Origin: Thermodesulfatator atlanticus DSM 21156
GTDB lineage: Bacteria > Desulfobacterota > Thermodesulfobacteria > Thermodesulfobacteriales > Thermodesulfatatoraceae
Assembly: GCF_000421585.1 (NCBI RefSeq)
Contig: NZ_ATXH01000020.1
Location: 1-44,064, forward strand
Reading direction: 5' to 3'
Length of the DNA: 44,064 bases
Translations under genes and position numbers: made by a program
Notes under the pieces: model-generated
Databases searched by the model: none
Told to the model about the DNA's origin: nothing
What the model saw: only the letters and a program-made list of their open reading frames with translations
Shown: positions 1 to 8,395 of the stretch, piece by piece
Layout of the letters: the number at the start of each line of letters is the position of its first letter
Numbering within the stretch: position 1 is the stretch's first letter

Positions 1-1
1 A

Positions 2-298
2 GACGGGTTCTTATCGACGAATCTCGGAGTAGCAGAATTTACGAGCAAGGGTTATCGGGAGCGGCTAGGGATGTATCGAGAGTTTGTGTATGGGAAGGGA
101 GGAATTGGGGACAGGCACGAATTAAAAGAAGCGGAGGTTTTTAGGCGGAGGATTATATATTTTTCAGAGGGCTTGGTAATAGGCACGGAGAAGTTTGTAA
201 AAGAGGCGCTTGCCGCGCTAAGGGAGAAGCTTGGGCTTAAGCGCAGGCGGCGCAAAGTTTCTCTTTTAAATTCTTGTGTCCCTTTAAATACTTGCTAA
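2..298 (+). CDS. REP-associated (RAYT/Y1) transposase, C-terminal part
   Basis: The reading frame is open from the left edge and stops at 296-298, so only the C-terminal ~98 residues are visible. The stretch around residues 50-75 (ending GLVIGTEKFVKEAL) followed by a basic tail (LKRRRR) is the typical end of RAYT/IS200-like Y1 transposases, where a 'G.vlGs..FV' motif precedes a basic end. The catalytic HUH and Tyr residues would lie upstream, outside the window. RAYT enzymes act on REP palindromes, and REP-like palindromes occur at 4920, 24600 and 35966. Family assignment rests on the C-terminal motif alone. The ATG at 71 is internal, not the start. Confidence 0.6.
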   Translation, partial: DGFLSTNLGVAEFTSKGYRERLGMYREFVYGKGGIGDRHELKEAEVFRRRIIYFSEGLVIGTEKFVKEALAALREKLGLKRRRRKVSLLNSCVPLNTC

Positions 299-310
299 TT
301 TAGTCAAACT

Positions 311-1093
311 ATGACGAAACTTACCTTTAAAAGGGTAATCTTTTTTATCAAAGAAAGGCTTAAAGCATCTGGAGGATACGGGGGCACCAAACACCTCCCT
401 GCTACGGTAGAAGATACTTTCCATGCTATCCATAGCCTATTTCTCTTACGAACTCTTTCACGTCTTGATGATGAAATCTTAAGTATTTCAGACAAAAAAT
501 TTGTAAAACATAAATGGCAAGAAAGAAGCCTTAACTTTAAAAGTGCTTATCAAATTTTAACAATGCTTTCCTGGACAAATATTTTACCCTCAGTCGATGA
601 AATCTCCTCATTTTTAGAAGAAAAATCATACCACTTACACTCACTAGAAAATCTTTTTTATTGTAGTCTCATCTGTAAAAGCTTTGGCCTTGAGTTTCCT
701 TTTAACAAAAGCCCATCTCTTTCTACTGATCCCGCCATCAAGGAGTTATTTTTCTGGTCAACCCTAAAAAAGTTTTTAGGCCACTCAATGGATCCAAGTT
801 GGCTAAGCTGGCTAGAACTTTGCCAAAATTATGATGGAGGATTCGGTTTTAAGCCTGGCACAACTTCTTTTATAGACACTACTCACTATGCCTTAGAGAC
901 TTTTTCCCTTTTTGGACGTTTTCCCTTTAAAACCGATAGCGTTACAAACTTCCTCGCCGCTTGCCAAAAACCAGAAGGCGGTTTTTCGCGACGGCCAGGA
1001 GCCGCAGCCTTTCTAGACGCCACCTGGCATGCAGTTTCTTCCTGCTACATATTGGCTACTAAAAAGCCTGCTCTAACTCAAATTAACTTTTGA
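311..1093 (+). CDS. prenyltransferase/squalene-cyclase-like repeat protein
   Basis: 260 aa. The C-terminal half has two copies of the alpha-toroid repeat seen in prenyltransferase beta subunits and squalene-hopene cyclases: YDGGFGFKPGT followed by a DTTHYALE helix, and PEGGFSRRPGA followed by DATWHAV. The N-terminal ~140 residues are helical and AT-rich, with no motif I recognise. Such short bacterial proteins have no assigned enzyme activity; the DXDD cyclase motif is not seen. It lies 31 bp before tsaD on the same strand and could be cotranscribed. The sequence supports the fold better than a substrate. Confidence 0.6.
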   Translation: MTKLTFKRVIFFIKERLKASGGYGGTKHLPATVEDTFHAIHSLFLLRTLSRLDDEILSISDKKFVKHKWQERSLNFKSAYQILTMLSWTNILPSVDEISSFLEEKSYHLHSLENLFYCSLICKSFGLEFPFNKSPSLSTDPAIKELFFWSTLKKFLGHSMDPSWLSWLELCQNYDGGFGFKPGTTSFIDTTHYALETFSLFGRFPFKTDSVTNFLAACQKPEGGFSRRPGAAAFLDATWHAVSSCYILATKKPALTQINF

Positions 1094-1124
1094 AATATTT
1101 CTCAGGCCCATTACATTAAAAACC

Positions 1125-2138
1125 ATGAAAATTTTGGCCATAGAAACCTCCTGCGATGAAACAGCTGTAGCCATTTTAGAAGATGGCCGCAAGATTCTTG
1201 CAAACCTTGTAGCCTCACAGGAAGAGCTTCATAGACGCTACGGAGGAATTGTCCCCGAGCTTGCTTCGCGCAAACACATGGAAGTAATCCTCCCCCTGGC
1301 GCAGGAAGCCCTTAAAAAGGCAAACGTTACTCTCAAAGAGATAGATGCTATCTCCGTAACCAATGGCCCAGGACTCATTGGCTCCCTGGTCATAGGGGTC
1401 TCTTTTGCCAAGTCCATTTCTTTTGCCCAAGGGATCCCCTTAGTTGCTGTTGATCACATAAACGCGCATTTTCTTGCTGTGTTTTTAGAAGAAAAAACCC
1501 CTGATTTCCCTTTTGTGGCCTTGGTGGTCTCTGGAGGGCATACTGCACTTTTTTTGGTAAAAGACTATCTTGAATATTTCCTGCTCGGGCAGACGAGAGA
1601 TGACGCTTGCGGCGAAGCCTTTGACAAAGTTGCCAAGCTCCTTGGCCTGGGATACCCGGGAGGGCGTATCATTAGCCGCCTGGCAGAACAGGGGAACCCT
1701 AAACTGATCCCCCTTCCCCGCCCTATGCTTGACAAAAATAACTTTGATTTTAGTTTCTCAGGCCTTAAAACCGCCGTAGCAAACTATGTAAATGACCTAA
1801 AGCGTAAAGGGCTCCCTATCCCTATCCATGATCTTTGCGCAGCATTTGAAGAAGCCGTGGTAGAAGTCCTGGTGACTAAAGCGCTTTCTGCCCTTTCGGC
1901 CACAGGCTGCCAAAATCTCGTGGTAGCAGGTGGTGTTGCGGCCAACAAACGCCTACGTGCTGCCCTTCAAAAGCTCGCCCAAGAAAGAGACTTCCGCGTT
2001 TTTATTCCGCGGCCTGAATTTTGCACCGATAACGCTGCCATGATAGGAGTTTGTGGCTATCACAAATTCTTACGAGGCGAGTTTGCTGACCTTGAACTTG
2101 ATGTCTATGCCAGAAGCCAATTCAAACGCCTTAGCTAA
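1125..2138 (+). CDS. tsaD: tRNA N6-threonylcarbamoyladenosine transferase TsaD
   Basis: 337 aa, normal length for the family. TsaD transfers the threonylcarbamoyl group from TC-AMP to A37 of ANN-decoding tRNAs, together with TsaB and TsaE. Visible signatures are the N-terminal ASKHA phosphate loop (ETSCDETAVA), the metal-binding HINAH pair, the SGGHTALF nucleotide motif and the late GGVAANKRLR motif. The reading frame overlaps the start of rsmA by about 38 bases, which suggests translational coupling. No disruption is seen. Confidence 0.96.
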   Translation: MKILAIETSCDETAVAILEDGRKILANLVASQEELHRRYGGIVPELASRKHMEVILPLAQEALKKANVTLKEIDAISVTNGPGLIGSLVIGVSFAKSISFAQGIPLVAVDHINAHFLAVFLEEKTPDFPFVALVVSGGHTALFLVKDYLEYFLLGQTRDDACGEAFDKVAKLLGLGYPGGRIISRLAEQGNPKLIPLPRPMLDKNNFDFSFSGLKTAVANYVNDLKRKGLPIPIHDLCAAFEEAVVEVLVTKALSALSATGCQNLVVAGGVAANKRLRAALQKLAQERDFRVFIPRPEFCTDNAAMIGVCGYHKFLRGEFADLELDVYARSQFKRLS

Positions 2139-2967
2139 AATCCCCACACCACGCACCCTGCTTAAACGCTACGGTATTTTTGCACGCAAAAGCCTTGGCC
2201 AAAACTTTTTGGCAGATATAAACATTGCGCGAAAAATAGTCGAGCTCTCAGGGGTTTCTCCCCAAGAAACCGTAATCGAGCTTGGTGTTGGCCTTGGTAC
2301 CCTTACTTGCGCACTGGCAGAAAAGGTCTCGCGGGTAATTGGTTTTGAAATAGATAAAAATCTCATTAACATCCTTGAGAAAGAAAATTTTTTGCCCGAA
2401 AACGTCGAAATTCGCCAAGGAAATATTTTAAAACTTGATTATCAAAGACTCTTCGAAGAAATAGCAAAACCCTTAATCCTTTTTGGAAACCTTCCGTACT
2501 ATCTCTCAAGCAGGCTCCTTTGGCGTCTTGTTGAACAACGCAAGATAATAAACTTTTGCACTTTTATGTTCCAGAAAGAAGTAGCTGAAAGGCTTTCTGC
2601 TATGCCAGGAAGCAAAAATTACGGCCCTTTGAGCGTGCTCCTTGCTTTAACTGCCAGGGTCGAAAAACTAATGCAACTTTCCCCTGGCTGTTTTTATCCA
2701 TCCCCTGAAGTCCATTCTACGGTAGTAAAAATAACCTTTTTAAACAAAGCCCTTCCAAATGAAAAAGTCCTTGTCGCTTTGCTTAAAGCTGCTTTTAGCA
2801 AAAGGCGCAAAAAGATCGCTGCAAATTTAAAACCCCTTGGGCTAACTAAAGACCAGGCTAAGCAATTACTACTCAGCCAGGGCCTTTCTCCTGATTTAAG
2901 GGCAGAACAAATCCCCCCTGAAAAATATCTTGCCCTGGCTTGTGCTCTAGAGGCTAAAGCCTCATAA
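2101..2967 (+). CDS. rsmA: 16S rRNA dimethyladenosine transferase RsmA (KsgA)
   Basis: About 288 aa. It dimethylates two adjacent adenines in helix 45 of 16S rRNA using SAM. Motifs in order: the LGQNFL substrate/SAM region, ELGVGLGTL (SAM motif I), and the catalytic NLPYYLSS motif. The open frame extends upstream to 2053, but those residues overlap the tsaD tail and do not resemble the family; ATG 2101 or ATG 2107 is more likely, though neither has a strong ribosome binding site. Its 3' end overlaps the convergent amidotransferase gene by 14 bp. Confidence 0.93.
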   Translation: MSMPEANSNALAKIPTPRTLLKRYGIFARKSLGQNFLADINIARKIVELSGVSPQETVIELGVGLGTLTCALAEKVSRVIGFEIDKNLINILEKENFLPENVEIRQGNILKLDYQRLFEEIAKPLILFGNLPYYLSSRLLWRLVEQRKIINFCTFMFQKEVAERLSAMPGSKNYGPLSVLLALTARVEKLMQLSPGCFYPSPEVHSTVVKITFLNKALPNEKVLVALLKAAFSKRRKKIAANLKPLGLTKDQAKQLLLSQGLSPDLRAEQIPPEKYLALACALEAKAS

Positions 2968-3661
2968 ACCGGTCAAGCAGCTTGAAAAGCATCTCATGAC
3001 AAAGTTCATAGAGCTCGGGCTGACCTTTAATAGCTTCAGGGTCCTGCACATAAGGCCCTGGGACAATATCATCCGCACTGTTTTCAATAAGACCGGCTAC
3101 CAGATCAGGGGTCACTTCTAGATGAAATTGAAGGGCAAGAATGCGATCTTTGTAAAGAAAAGCCTGGTTTTCACAGGCCTCAGAATAGGCAATGTGAGTG
3201 GCTTCTTGCGGCAAGGAAAAGGTTTCTCCATGCCAGTGAAAAACGTTAAAAGGGCTTGGCCAGTCTCTAAAAAGACGATGGGCCTTCCCTGCCTCGGTAA
3301 GCTCAATGGGAAACCAGCCAATTTCTTTGTAGCGGTTCGGGTAAACTTCTGCGCCTAGGGCTTCGGCAATAAGCTGGGCCCCAAGGCATATCCCCATAAT
3401 CTTAATTCTTTCTTCATCCTCCCCCAGGATATTTTTAAGAAAGGTCTTTTCTTCGGAAAGCCAGGGGAATTGATCCTCATCGTGGACACTCATAGGGCCA
3501 CCCATGAGCACCAAAAAGTCAAAATCAAGGGCAGAAGGAAACGGCTCATCTAAAAAAACTCGCGTGTGGGTAACCTCATAACTTCTGCTTTTTGCCCAAT
3601 CAAGGATTACTCCCGGAGTTTCAAAGGGAACATGCTGAATGTAGTGAAGGCGACGTTTCAT
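2954..3661 (-). CDS. class I glutamine amidotransferase (GMP synthase GATase-like)
   Basis: 235 aa stand-alone GATase1 domain. The nucleophile elbow is GICLGAQL, the oxyanion strand MGGPMSV, and the His/Glu pair lies in QFHLEVT, so the Cys-His-Glu triad is complete. It lacks the ATP-pyrophosphatase part of GMP synthase and belongs to the widespread short GMP-synthase-like amidotransferases whose acceptor is usually unknown. It ends 14 bp inside the 3' end of rsmA and lies 10 bp downstream of the DAHP synthase gene, so it probably shares that transcript. Confidence 0.85.
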   Translation of the reverse strand: MKRRLHYIQHVPFETPGVILDWAKSRSYEVTHTRVFLDEPFPSALDFDFLVLMGGPMSVHDEDQFPWLSEEKTFLKNILGEDEERIKIMGICLGAQLIAEALGAEVYPNRYKEIGWFPIELTEAGKAHRLFRDWPSPFNVFHWHGETFSLPQEATHIAYSEACENQAFLYKDRILALQFHLEVTPDLVAGLIENSADDIVPGPYVQDPEAIKGQPELYELCHEMLFKLLDRFMRL

Positions 3662-3671
3662 ATTCTCTCCT

Positions 3672-4823
3672 TTAAAACTTTATGGTAGTTACTTTTGGTG
3701 CCATAGCTTGCAAGGCATAGCGGCTGGCCAAATCTTTACGCTGCAAATAGGCCTCGCGCACGATTTTCATATCTTCTACAAAGTGCGGCAATTCTTCTAA
3801 GGTTAAGGCCTGAGGACCATCACAAAGGGCCTTTTCTGGCCTTGGGTGAAACTCCACCAAAAGCATATTGGCCCCGGCAATTACCCCCTGGGCTGCAGCA
3901 TGAAAGATCTCCTGAATCCCGTCAGGCCCGGCGTGGCGTCTCCCTACTGAATGGGTAGGGTCAACACAAACGGGAAGCCTGGTCTGGCTTTTTATCACCG
4001 GCACATGGGCAAAATCAACAAGATTGCGGTGGGGCTCACCAAGGTTAGTTTTTACCCCGCGCAGGCAAAAGATAATGTTGCGGTTTCCTTCGCTGGCAAT
4101 GTACTCACAGGCATTTAAGCTTTCTTCAATGGTGATGCCCATGCCTCTTTTGTAAAGCACCGGGAATTCATTCTGGCTACCAACCGCCTTAAGCAGTTCG
4201 AAGTTCTGCGCGTTGCGGGTGCCAATCTGAAGCATAATACCCGTGGGGCGCCCAGCTCTTTCCCATTCTTCAAAGATTTCGTCGATATGTGATTCCTTAC
4301 ACACTTCCATGGCAATACAACGAATGCCGTATTTGCCAGCAAGCTCTAAAAGCCAAGGAAGACACTTTCGCCCGTGCCCCTGGAAAGAATACGGATTGGT
4401 GCGCGGTTTATAGACTCCCATTCGGGCGGTTTCTAAGCCCACCTCTCGCATAGCAGCAAACATCATTTCAACGTGCTCAGGGGTATCCACCGCACAAAGC
4501 CCGGCAAAGATATGAAAGGTGTCTTGACTGAAATAAAGCCCGTTATAAGTAAAACCTAGACCTTCTTGGTCTTCGGTATGACGTCCGATAAGACGATATT
4601 TTTTAGATACCCTAACAACCCTTTCAACCCCGGGCAAAGAAGCTATCTCTTCATCCGGGATCCGGGAGGTATCGCCAATTACGTAAATTTCGATAACTTT
4701 ACGCTCAAGGCCTGTTATCCCTGAAATCCGGGTGGTGATGCCTTGATAGTAATGCAAAGTCTCAAGAATTCTTTGAACTTCTGGGCCAGATGGGTCTATA
4801 TCTGGCTTAAGAATAACTATCAT
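3672..4823 (-). CDS. aroF: 3-deoxy-7-phosphoheptulonate (DAHP) synthase, AroF/type I-beta
   Basis: 383 aa. It catalyses the first shikimate-pathway step, condensing phosphoenolpyruvate with erythrose 4-phosphate. The N-terminal ~80 residues look like the ferredoxin-like regulatory domain of the Thermotoga-type enzyme; the rest is the TIM barrel. Recognisable barrel motifs are a GLCAVDTPEH strand (usually GPCAVES), YKPRTNPYSFQG, LYKRGMG (metal/PEP site) and VDPTHSVGRR. The Pro-to-Leu change before the metal-binding Cys is mildly unusual. The next gene downstream (amidotransferase) starts 10 bp away. Confidence 0.9.
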   Translation of the reverse strand: MIVILKPDIDPSGPEVQRILETLHYYQGITTRISGITGLERKVIEIYVIGDTSRIPDEEIASLPGVERVVRVSKKYRLIGRHTEDQEGLGFTYNGLYFSQDTFHIFAGLCAVDTPEHVEMMFAAMREVGLETARMGVYKPRTNPYSFQGHGRKCLPWLLELAGKYGIRCIAMEVCKESHIDEIFEEWERAGRPTGIMLQIGTRNAQNFELLKAVGSQNEFPVLYKRGMGITIEESLNACEYIASEGNRNIIFCLRGVKTNLGEPHRNLVDFAHVPVIKSQTRLPVCVDPTHSVGRRHAGPDGIQEIFHAAAQGVIAGANMLLVEFHPRPEKALCDGPQALTLEELPHFVEDMKIVREAYLQRKDLASRYALQAMAPKVTTIKF

Positions 4824-4919
4824 TTTCCCCTCTCCCTAAGTTTAGATTTATAATTGAAAACTACAACTAAAAGTTGTTCCGTCAAGAAGTGGCTAAGGGC
4901 AATATTTTTTGTCTGATAT

Positions 4920-4985
4920 AAGCCGTCATCGCAAGCGACGTAGTCGCTCGCTTTTTATTCGCTTCGCTCAGGACTTCGGCAGAGA
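4920..4985. repeat. REP-like palindrome related to the 24600/35966 family
   Basis: Read on the minus strand, this contains GCGAGCGAC, a 3-base loop and GTCGCTTGC, an almost perfect hairpin, together with the GAGCGAAGCGAA and GCGATGACGG words shared with the larger REP-like copies. It lies between the 3' end of the flippase gene and the 5' region of the DAHP synthase gene, and may also help end the flippase transcript. Confidence 0.5.
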
Positions 4986-4992
4986 GATTTCT

Positions 4993-6108
4993 TTATTCAG
5001 CAGCATTTGCTGAGGCAAAGCCAGCAAGAAGACGCGATTTTAAAACCCAAAATACCGGTCCTAAAATCGCAAGGACCATAACCTGGATCCCATGATAAAG
5101 AACCGCAATACTTAAAGCTTGGGGCTTGGCATAACCAAAATGGGTAAGAACCATTACGATCGCCGCATGAGCAATACCAATCCCTGCAGGAGGAGTAGGT
5201 AAAACAAGGGCTACATTAAGGCCAAGGATTGTCAAAAGAGCCGTAGCAAAACCCAAACTCAATCCCAAGGCCTTAGCTGTCAGAATCAACATTTCTATTT
5301 GTAAGAACCAAGAAAACAAAGTCAATAAATAGGCTTTAAAAAAGATGATTTTATCTTTGAAGCCGTGAGTTCCAAGGCTCAAAGCCATTAGGGCCTTCGA
5401 AACCCTCCCGCGAGCATAAGCCAAATCTTTTTGGGTGAACTTCCTTGAGAAAAAAAGAATAAAAACAAAAATCCCTGAAACCACAAAAAGCAGTAGTAAA
5501 GCGCCGTCTCTTAAAAATCGGGGAAGAGATGGAATAAGAGGGATAACAAAACTCATGAGCCCAATGGCATCTATCAATTTGTCGCTTGCCACGGTAGAAA
5601 CTCCCGCGGCCCAGGGAACTCCGCGTTTTGCAAGATAAAGCCCTCTTCCTACGTCACCTGCCCGAGCGGGCAAAATGCTGTTGCCAAAAAAACCCAAAAT
5701 AGTAAGGCAAAGGGTCTCCCCAAAAGATAGCGAAGAAAGGGGCCTTACGAAAAGACGCCAGCGCTCGGCCTTAAGCAACAGAACCAAAATATTTAAAAGT
5801 GCCACTCCTAAAAGCCAATGGGGGCTTGCCTGAATTAGGGTTTGCCAAAAAGACTTAAGGTCTATCTTCCAGAAAAGATAGGCAAAACACCCTAAGGCTA
5901 ATCCCCATGAAAGAATATATTGCAAAATGTTATTGGAGACCTTTGCAAAATACCTTTTCTTAAGGCCCGTTCGAGGATCCATTCCCATTTTTCGGGAAGA
6001 AAAATAGGAACGGATCCTTGCAATTGTGCTTGCAACTCTGATCCCGACAATTTTGCAAAGGTCTTTATTGAATCTTTTGCCCACTCTTTGTCTCTTCCCA
6101 GAGCTCAC
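4993..6108 (-). CDS. flippase-like / lysylphosphatidylglycerol synthase TM-family membrane protein
   Basis: 371 aa integral membrane protein with multiple hydrophobic segments from about residue 61 on, including WGLALGCFAYLFW, LLGVALLNILVLLLKAERW and the conserved ARAGDVGRG stretch. This is the UPF0104 (LPG_synthase_TM) family, often linked to lipid-linked glycan export. It follows a glycosyltransferase and a deacetylase, suggesting envelope glycolipid assembly. The ATG at 6108 overlaps the deacetylase gene by 44 bp. Residues 15-59 are encoded by the MITE at 5936-6065, inserted in frame (130 + 5 bp = 45 codons). Removing it joins the basic N-terminus directly to the first membrane segment. 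A TTG at 5925 or a GTG at 6084 are alternative starts. Confidence 0.8.
   Translation of the reverse strand: MSSGKRQRVGKRFNKDLCKIVGIRVASTIARIRSYFSSRKMGMDPRTGLKKRYFAKVSNNILQYILSWGLALGCFAYLFWKIDLKSFWQTLIQASPHWLLGVALLNILVLLLKAERWRLFVRPLSSLSFGETLCLTILGFFGNSILPARAGDVGRGLYLAKRGVPWAAGVSTVASDKLIDAIGLMSFVIPLIPSLPRFLRDGALLLLFVVSGIFVFILFFSRKFTQKDLAYARGRVSKALMALSLGTHGFKDKIIFFKAYLLTLFSWFLQIEMLILTAKALGLSLGFATALLTILGLNVALVLPTPPAGIGIAHAAIVMVLTHFGYAKPQALSIAVLYHGIQVMVLAILGPVFWVLKSRLLAGFASANAAE
5936..6065. mobile_element. 130-bp MITE, copy 1 (inside flippase gene)
   Basis: Ends are GAGACCTTTGCAAAA at the left and TTTTGCAAAGGTCTT at the right, flanked by the direct repeat TATTG (5931-5935 and 6066-6070). The core is a long hairpin from the GGATCC at 5975 to the GGATCC ending at 6017. 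No coding capacity of its own. The same element is found at 30743-30873 and 40319-40448. The terminal repeats and 5-bp target duplications indicate mobilisation in trans by a DDE-type transposase that is not in the window. Confidence 0.9.
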
Positions 6109-6901
6109 TTATCGTAACAGCCTTGATACCTTGCGTTGATAAAGAAGCTAAAAAAACATCCAGGGCTTTAAGCATTGCCGTTTGAGGGCGGTGTCTTTCT
6201 GCCACGCTGTCATGAAGAAGCACGATATCGCCAGGACGCACGCTTTTCCTGAGCCGCTCAAAAATTTCTTTTGCGGTTACGTTTTCATCGGTATCCCAAA
6301 CCCCTATAGTCCAACCAGCGACTTTTAGACCGAGTTTTTTAAGGATTAAGTATTGATCAAACCGCAAAAAACCATGGGGGGGACGGTACCACAAAACCAT
6401 TTCCCCAAGAAGATCTTCTAATTGCTTGCGTCCTTTTTCAATATTTTTCCTGAATTGTCTCTGGCCCATTAAATGCACCTTACGATGGTTGAGTCCGTGA
6501 AGACCAATCTCATGGCCAGAAGCTTTTATGAACTTTAAAATTTGCGGATATCTGCGTGCTTGTTCTACTAATTGAAAAAATGTAGCGCGTGCTTGGTAGC
6601 GCTCAAGAAGCTCAACAAGATGCGGCGTGATAAAAGGGTCTGGGCCGTCGTCAAAGCTCAGGGCTAGGCTTCGCTGACTTTTCCCGCGCCAAAATGGCTT
6701 AGCAAAAAGATTTATCTGAGGGCAAAAGGTATCTATTAAAAAAAGCGTGTTTGGCGCCAAAACAGCTAGGATCTTGCGCCAGGGTGTTTTAGTAATTCCC
6801 AAAAAAAGGCCTCCGGCAAGAAAAGCGCCTAATTTGATCTTTTTTTTCTCACGGGAAGGGATAGCTGACCAAATACGCCAGTAAACGTTTTCTAGTTCCA
6901 A
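6065..6901 (-). CDS. polysaccharide deacetylase family protein
   Basis: 278 aa. An N-terminal hydrophobic stretch is followed by a NodB homology domain: LSFDDGPDP (catalytic Asp and metal Asp), HEIGLHGLNH (metal His residues), RPPHG and LLHDS. The complete set predicts an active metal-dependent carbohydrate esterase (CE4) removing N- or O-acetyl groups from envelope glycans. It lies between the glycosyltransferase (9 bp upstream) and the flippase-like gene. The stop codon sits exactly at the MITE/target-duplication junction, and would be the same TAA if the MITE were absent. Confidence 0.88.
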   Translation of the reverse strand: MELENVYWRIWSAIPSREKKKIKLGAFLAGGLFLGITKTPWRKILAVLAPNTLFLIDTFCPQINLFAKPFWRGKSQRSLALSFDDGPDPFITPHLVELLERYQARATFFQLVEQARRYPQILKFIKASGHEIGLHGLNHRKVHLMGQRQFRKNIEKGRKQLEDLLGEMVLWYRPPHGFLRFDQYLILKKLGLKVAGWTIGVWDTDENVTAKEIFERLRKSVRPGDIVLLHDSVAERHRPQTAMLKALDVFLASLSTQGIKAVTISELWEETKSGQKIQ

Positions 6902-6910
6902 AATATAACC

Positions 6911-8182
6911 CTAAGCAAGGATTTGGTAATAGTTATCAAGCACCTTGGCGGCAACTCTCGGCCAGGAAAACTCTTCTGCCCTTAGGCGTGCAGCCCGGCC
7001 CATCCCCTCTCGGGCCTCAGGGTTCTTAATCAGGTATTCAAGGGCGCGAACGTAACCAGACACACCTTCTTCCTCAGGCACCATAAGGCCGTGCTTGCCA
7101 TTTTCCATCACAAAACGAAAACCTTCTATGTCAGTGGTTACTACTGGTACGCCTGAAGCCATAGCTTCAAGAAGGGTTATGCCAAAGCTTCCTTTTTTTG
7201 CAGGAAAACACAAAACATGCGCTGCCCTAAAATAAGCAGGGCGCTCTTCATCTACACGGCCGACAAAAATAATTCTCTCCTTAAGCCACTCAGGAACCAT
7301 TTTGCGATAGGCAGGCTCAAGGGGCCCATAACCAATTATAATGAGGCGAAGCCTCGGATACTTGGCCGCAAGGATCTCGAAAGCTTCAATCAAAATATCA
7401 AGACCATTCCGGGGATCAAAGCGGCCTACGTACAAAATATTAAAAAAGCCATCAGCAAAAGAAGGAATTGGGTCTTGCTTTGGATTATACCAATCCACGT
7501 CAATTCCGTTGGGAATAACTACAAAGGGAAACTCAGGGAAATAGCGCTCAAGAGACCTCACACATACCGGAGAAACCGCAATGCGCAAAGCAAGGGCCTC
7601 CATATATGGCATAAGTTTAGAGGAAAAAAGAGACATCCAAATGTTTTCGTTAAAATGCGTATGAAAAGTCCCAACCACCGGACAAGGGGCATAGCGAATA
7701 CTCAACAAAGGAAGAGTGGGAGTCAAAGGAGAGTGAACATGAACAATATCAAAGTTTCCTGTGGTAAGAGTCTTTTCCAAATCTTCATTCAAACGCCGCC
7801 CGATGCTTACACAGGCATAAGAATCATTCGAATAAATGGGCACTGACTGTCCAATCTTAATGATATTTTTGGCAATTTCGCCAACATCTCGGCCAAAAGG
7901 CCCTGCTTCGGGTGTTATTATTTTGACCTCATGTCCCTGTGCTAATAGTTCTTGCGCAAAGTGGTGGACGTGTTCGGTTATGCCACCCAGGTTTGGGTAG
8001 TAGTATTCGGTAACAATAGCTATGCGCAACTTATCTCCTGGTTTTCGTTTACGTAAGCGTTGCTTAGGCCTTATGGAAAGAGGCCTATTTTTCAAAAATA
8101 TCCCCATTAAAACTAGCCCTTTTAACAGGGCCCCGGTTTTTGAACGCCATATATTGAGTTTTTGTTGGACATTTGGCTGCAT
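6911..8182 (-). CDS. GT4-family glycosyltransferase
   Basis: 423 aa. Two Rossmann halves of a GT-B glycosyltransferase are visible: the N-terminal acceptor domain (IAIVTEYYYPNLGGITEHV, then VHVHSPLTP and FHTHFNE) and the C-terminal donor domain (YVGRFDPRNG, then LEAMASGVPVV near an E-x7-E region). It resembles mannosyltransferases acting on lipid acceptors (PimB/MgtA-like), but the sugar is not determinable. The start is supported by an AGGAGAG ribosome binding site. The ~45 residues before the domain are basic and may bind the membrane. First gene of the three-gene envelope operon. Confidence 0.88.
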   Translation of the reverse strand: MQPNVQQKLNIWRSKTGALLKGLVLMGIFLKNRPLSIRPKQRLRKRKPGDKLRIAIVTEYYYPNLGGITEHVHHFAQELLAQGHEVKIITPEAGPFGRDVGEIAKNIIKIGQSVPIYSNDSYACVSIGRRLNEDLEKTLTTGNFDIVHVHSPLTPTLPLLSIRYAPCPVVGTFHTHFNENIWMSLFSSKLMPYMEALALRIAVSPVCVRSLERYFPEFPFVVIPNGIDVDWYNPKQDPIPSFADGFFNILYVGRFDPRNGLDILIEAFEILAAKYPRLRLIIIGYGPLEPAYRKMVPEWLKERIIFVGRVDEERPAYFRAAHVLCFPAKKGSFGITLLEAMASGVPVVTTDIEGFRFVMENGKHGLMVPEEEGVSGYVRALEYLIKNPEAREGMGRAARLRAEEFSWPRVAAKVLDNYYQILA

Positions 8183-8263
8183 GGCTCTCTCCTTTTATTG
8201 TGTCAGATTTAATATAAGTTTGTGAAATTTTTTTGACCAGGGAAAAAATGAAAAAAAATTTCC

Positions 8264-8355
8264 AAGGTCCTTTGTAAAAAGGCCGAGATCAGTCTAGCAA
8301 GCCAACCACAAGGGATCCGTTCCTATTTTTCGTGCCAAAAAATGGGAACGGATCC
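8264..8355. repeat. degenerate MITE, copy 4 (reverse orientation, one end lost)
   Basis: GGTCCTTTGTAAAA at 8266 aligns with a decayed terminal repeat, then AGATCAG and CAAGCCAACCACAAGG align with the reverse complement of the other copies. The central hairpin, GGATCCGTTCC at 8313 to GGAACGGATCC ending at 8355, is intact. The far terminal repeat is missing. It fills most of the gap between the divergent glycosyltransferase and bioB genes. Confidence 0.7.
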
Positions 8356-8395
8356 TTTAAGTGACAAATTAAAAAACGGCTAATAATATGAGGCC

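Noticed and set aside
7217-7846. Long plus-strand frame opposite the glycosyltransferase
   Set aside because: It is the antisense shadow of a clearly coding gene, without a recognisable family or ribosome binding site.
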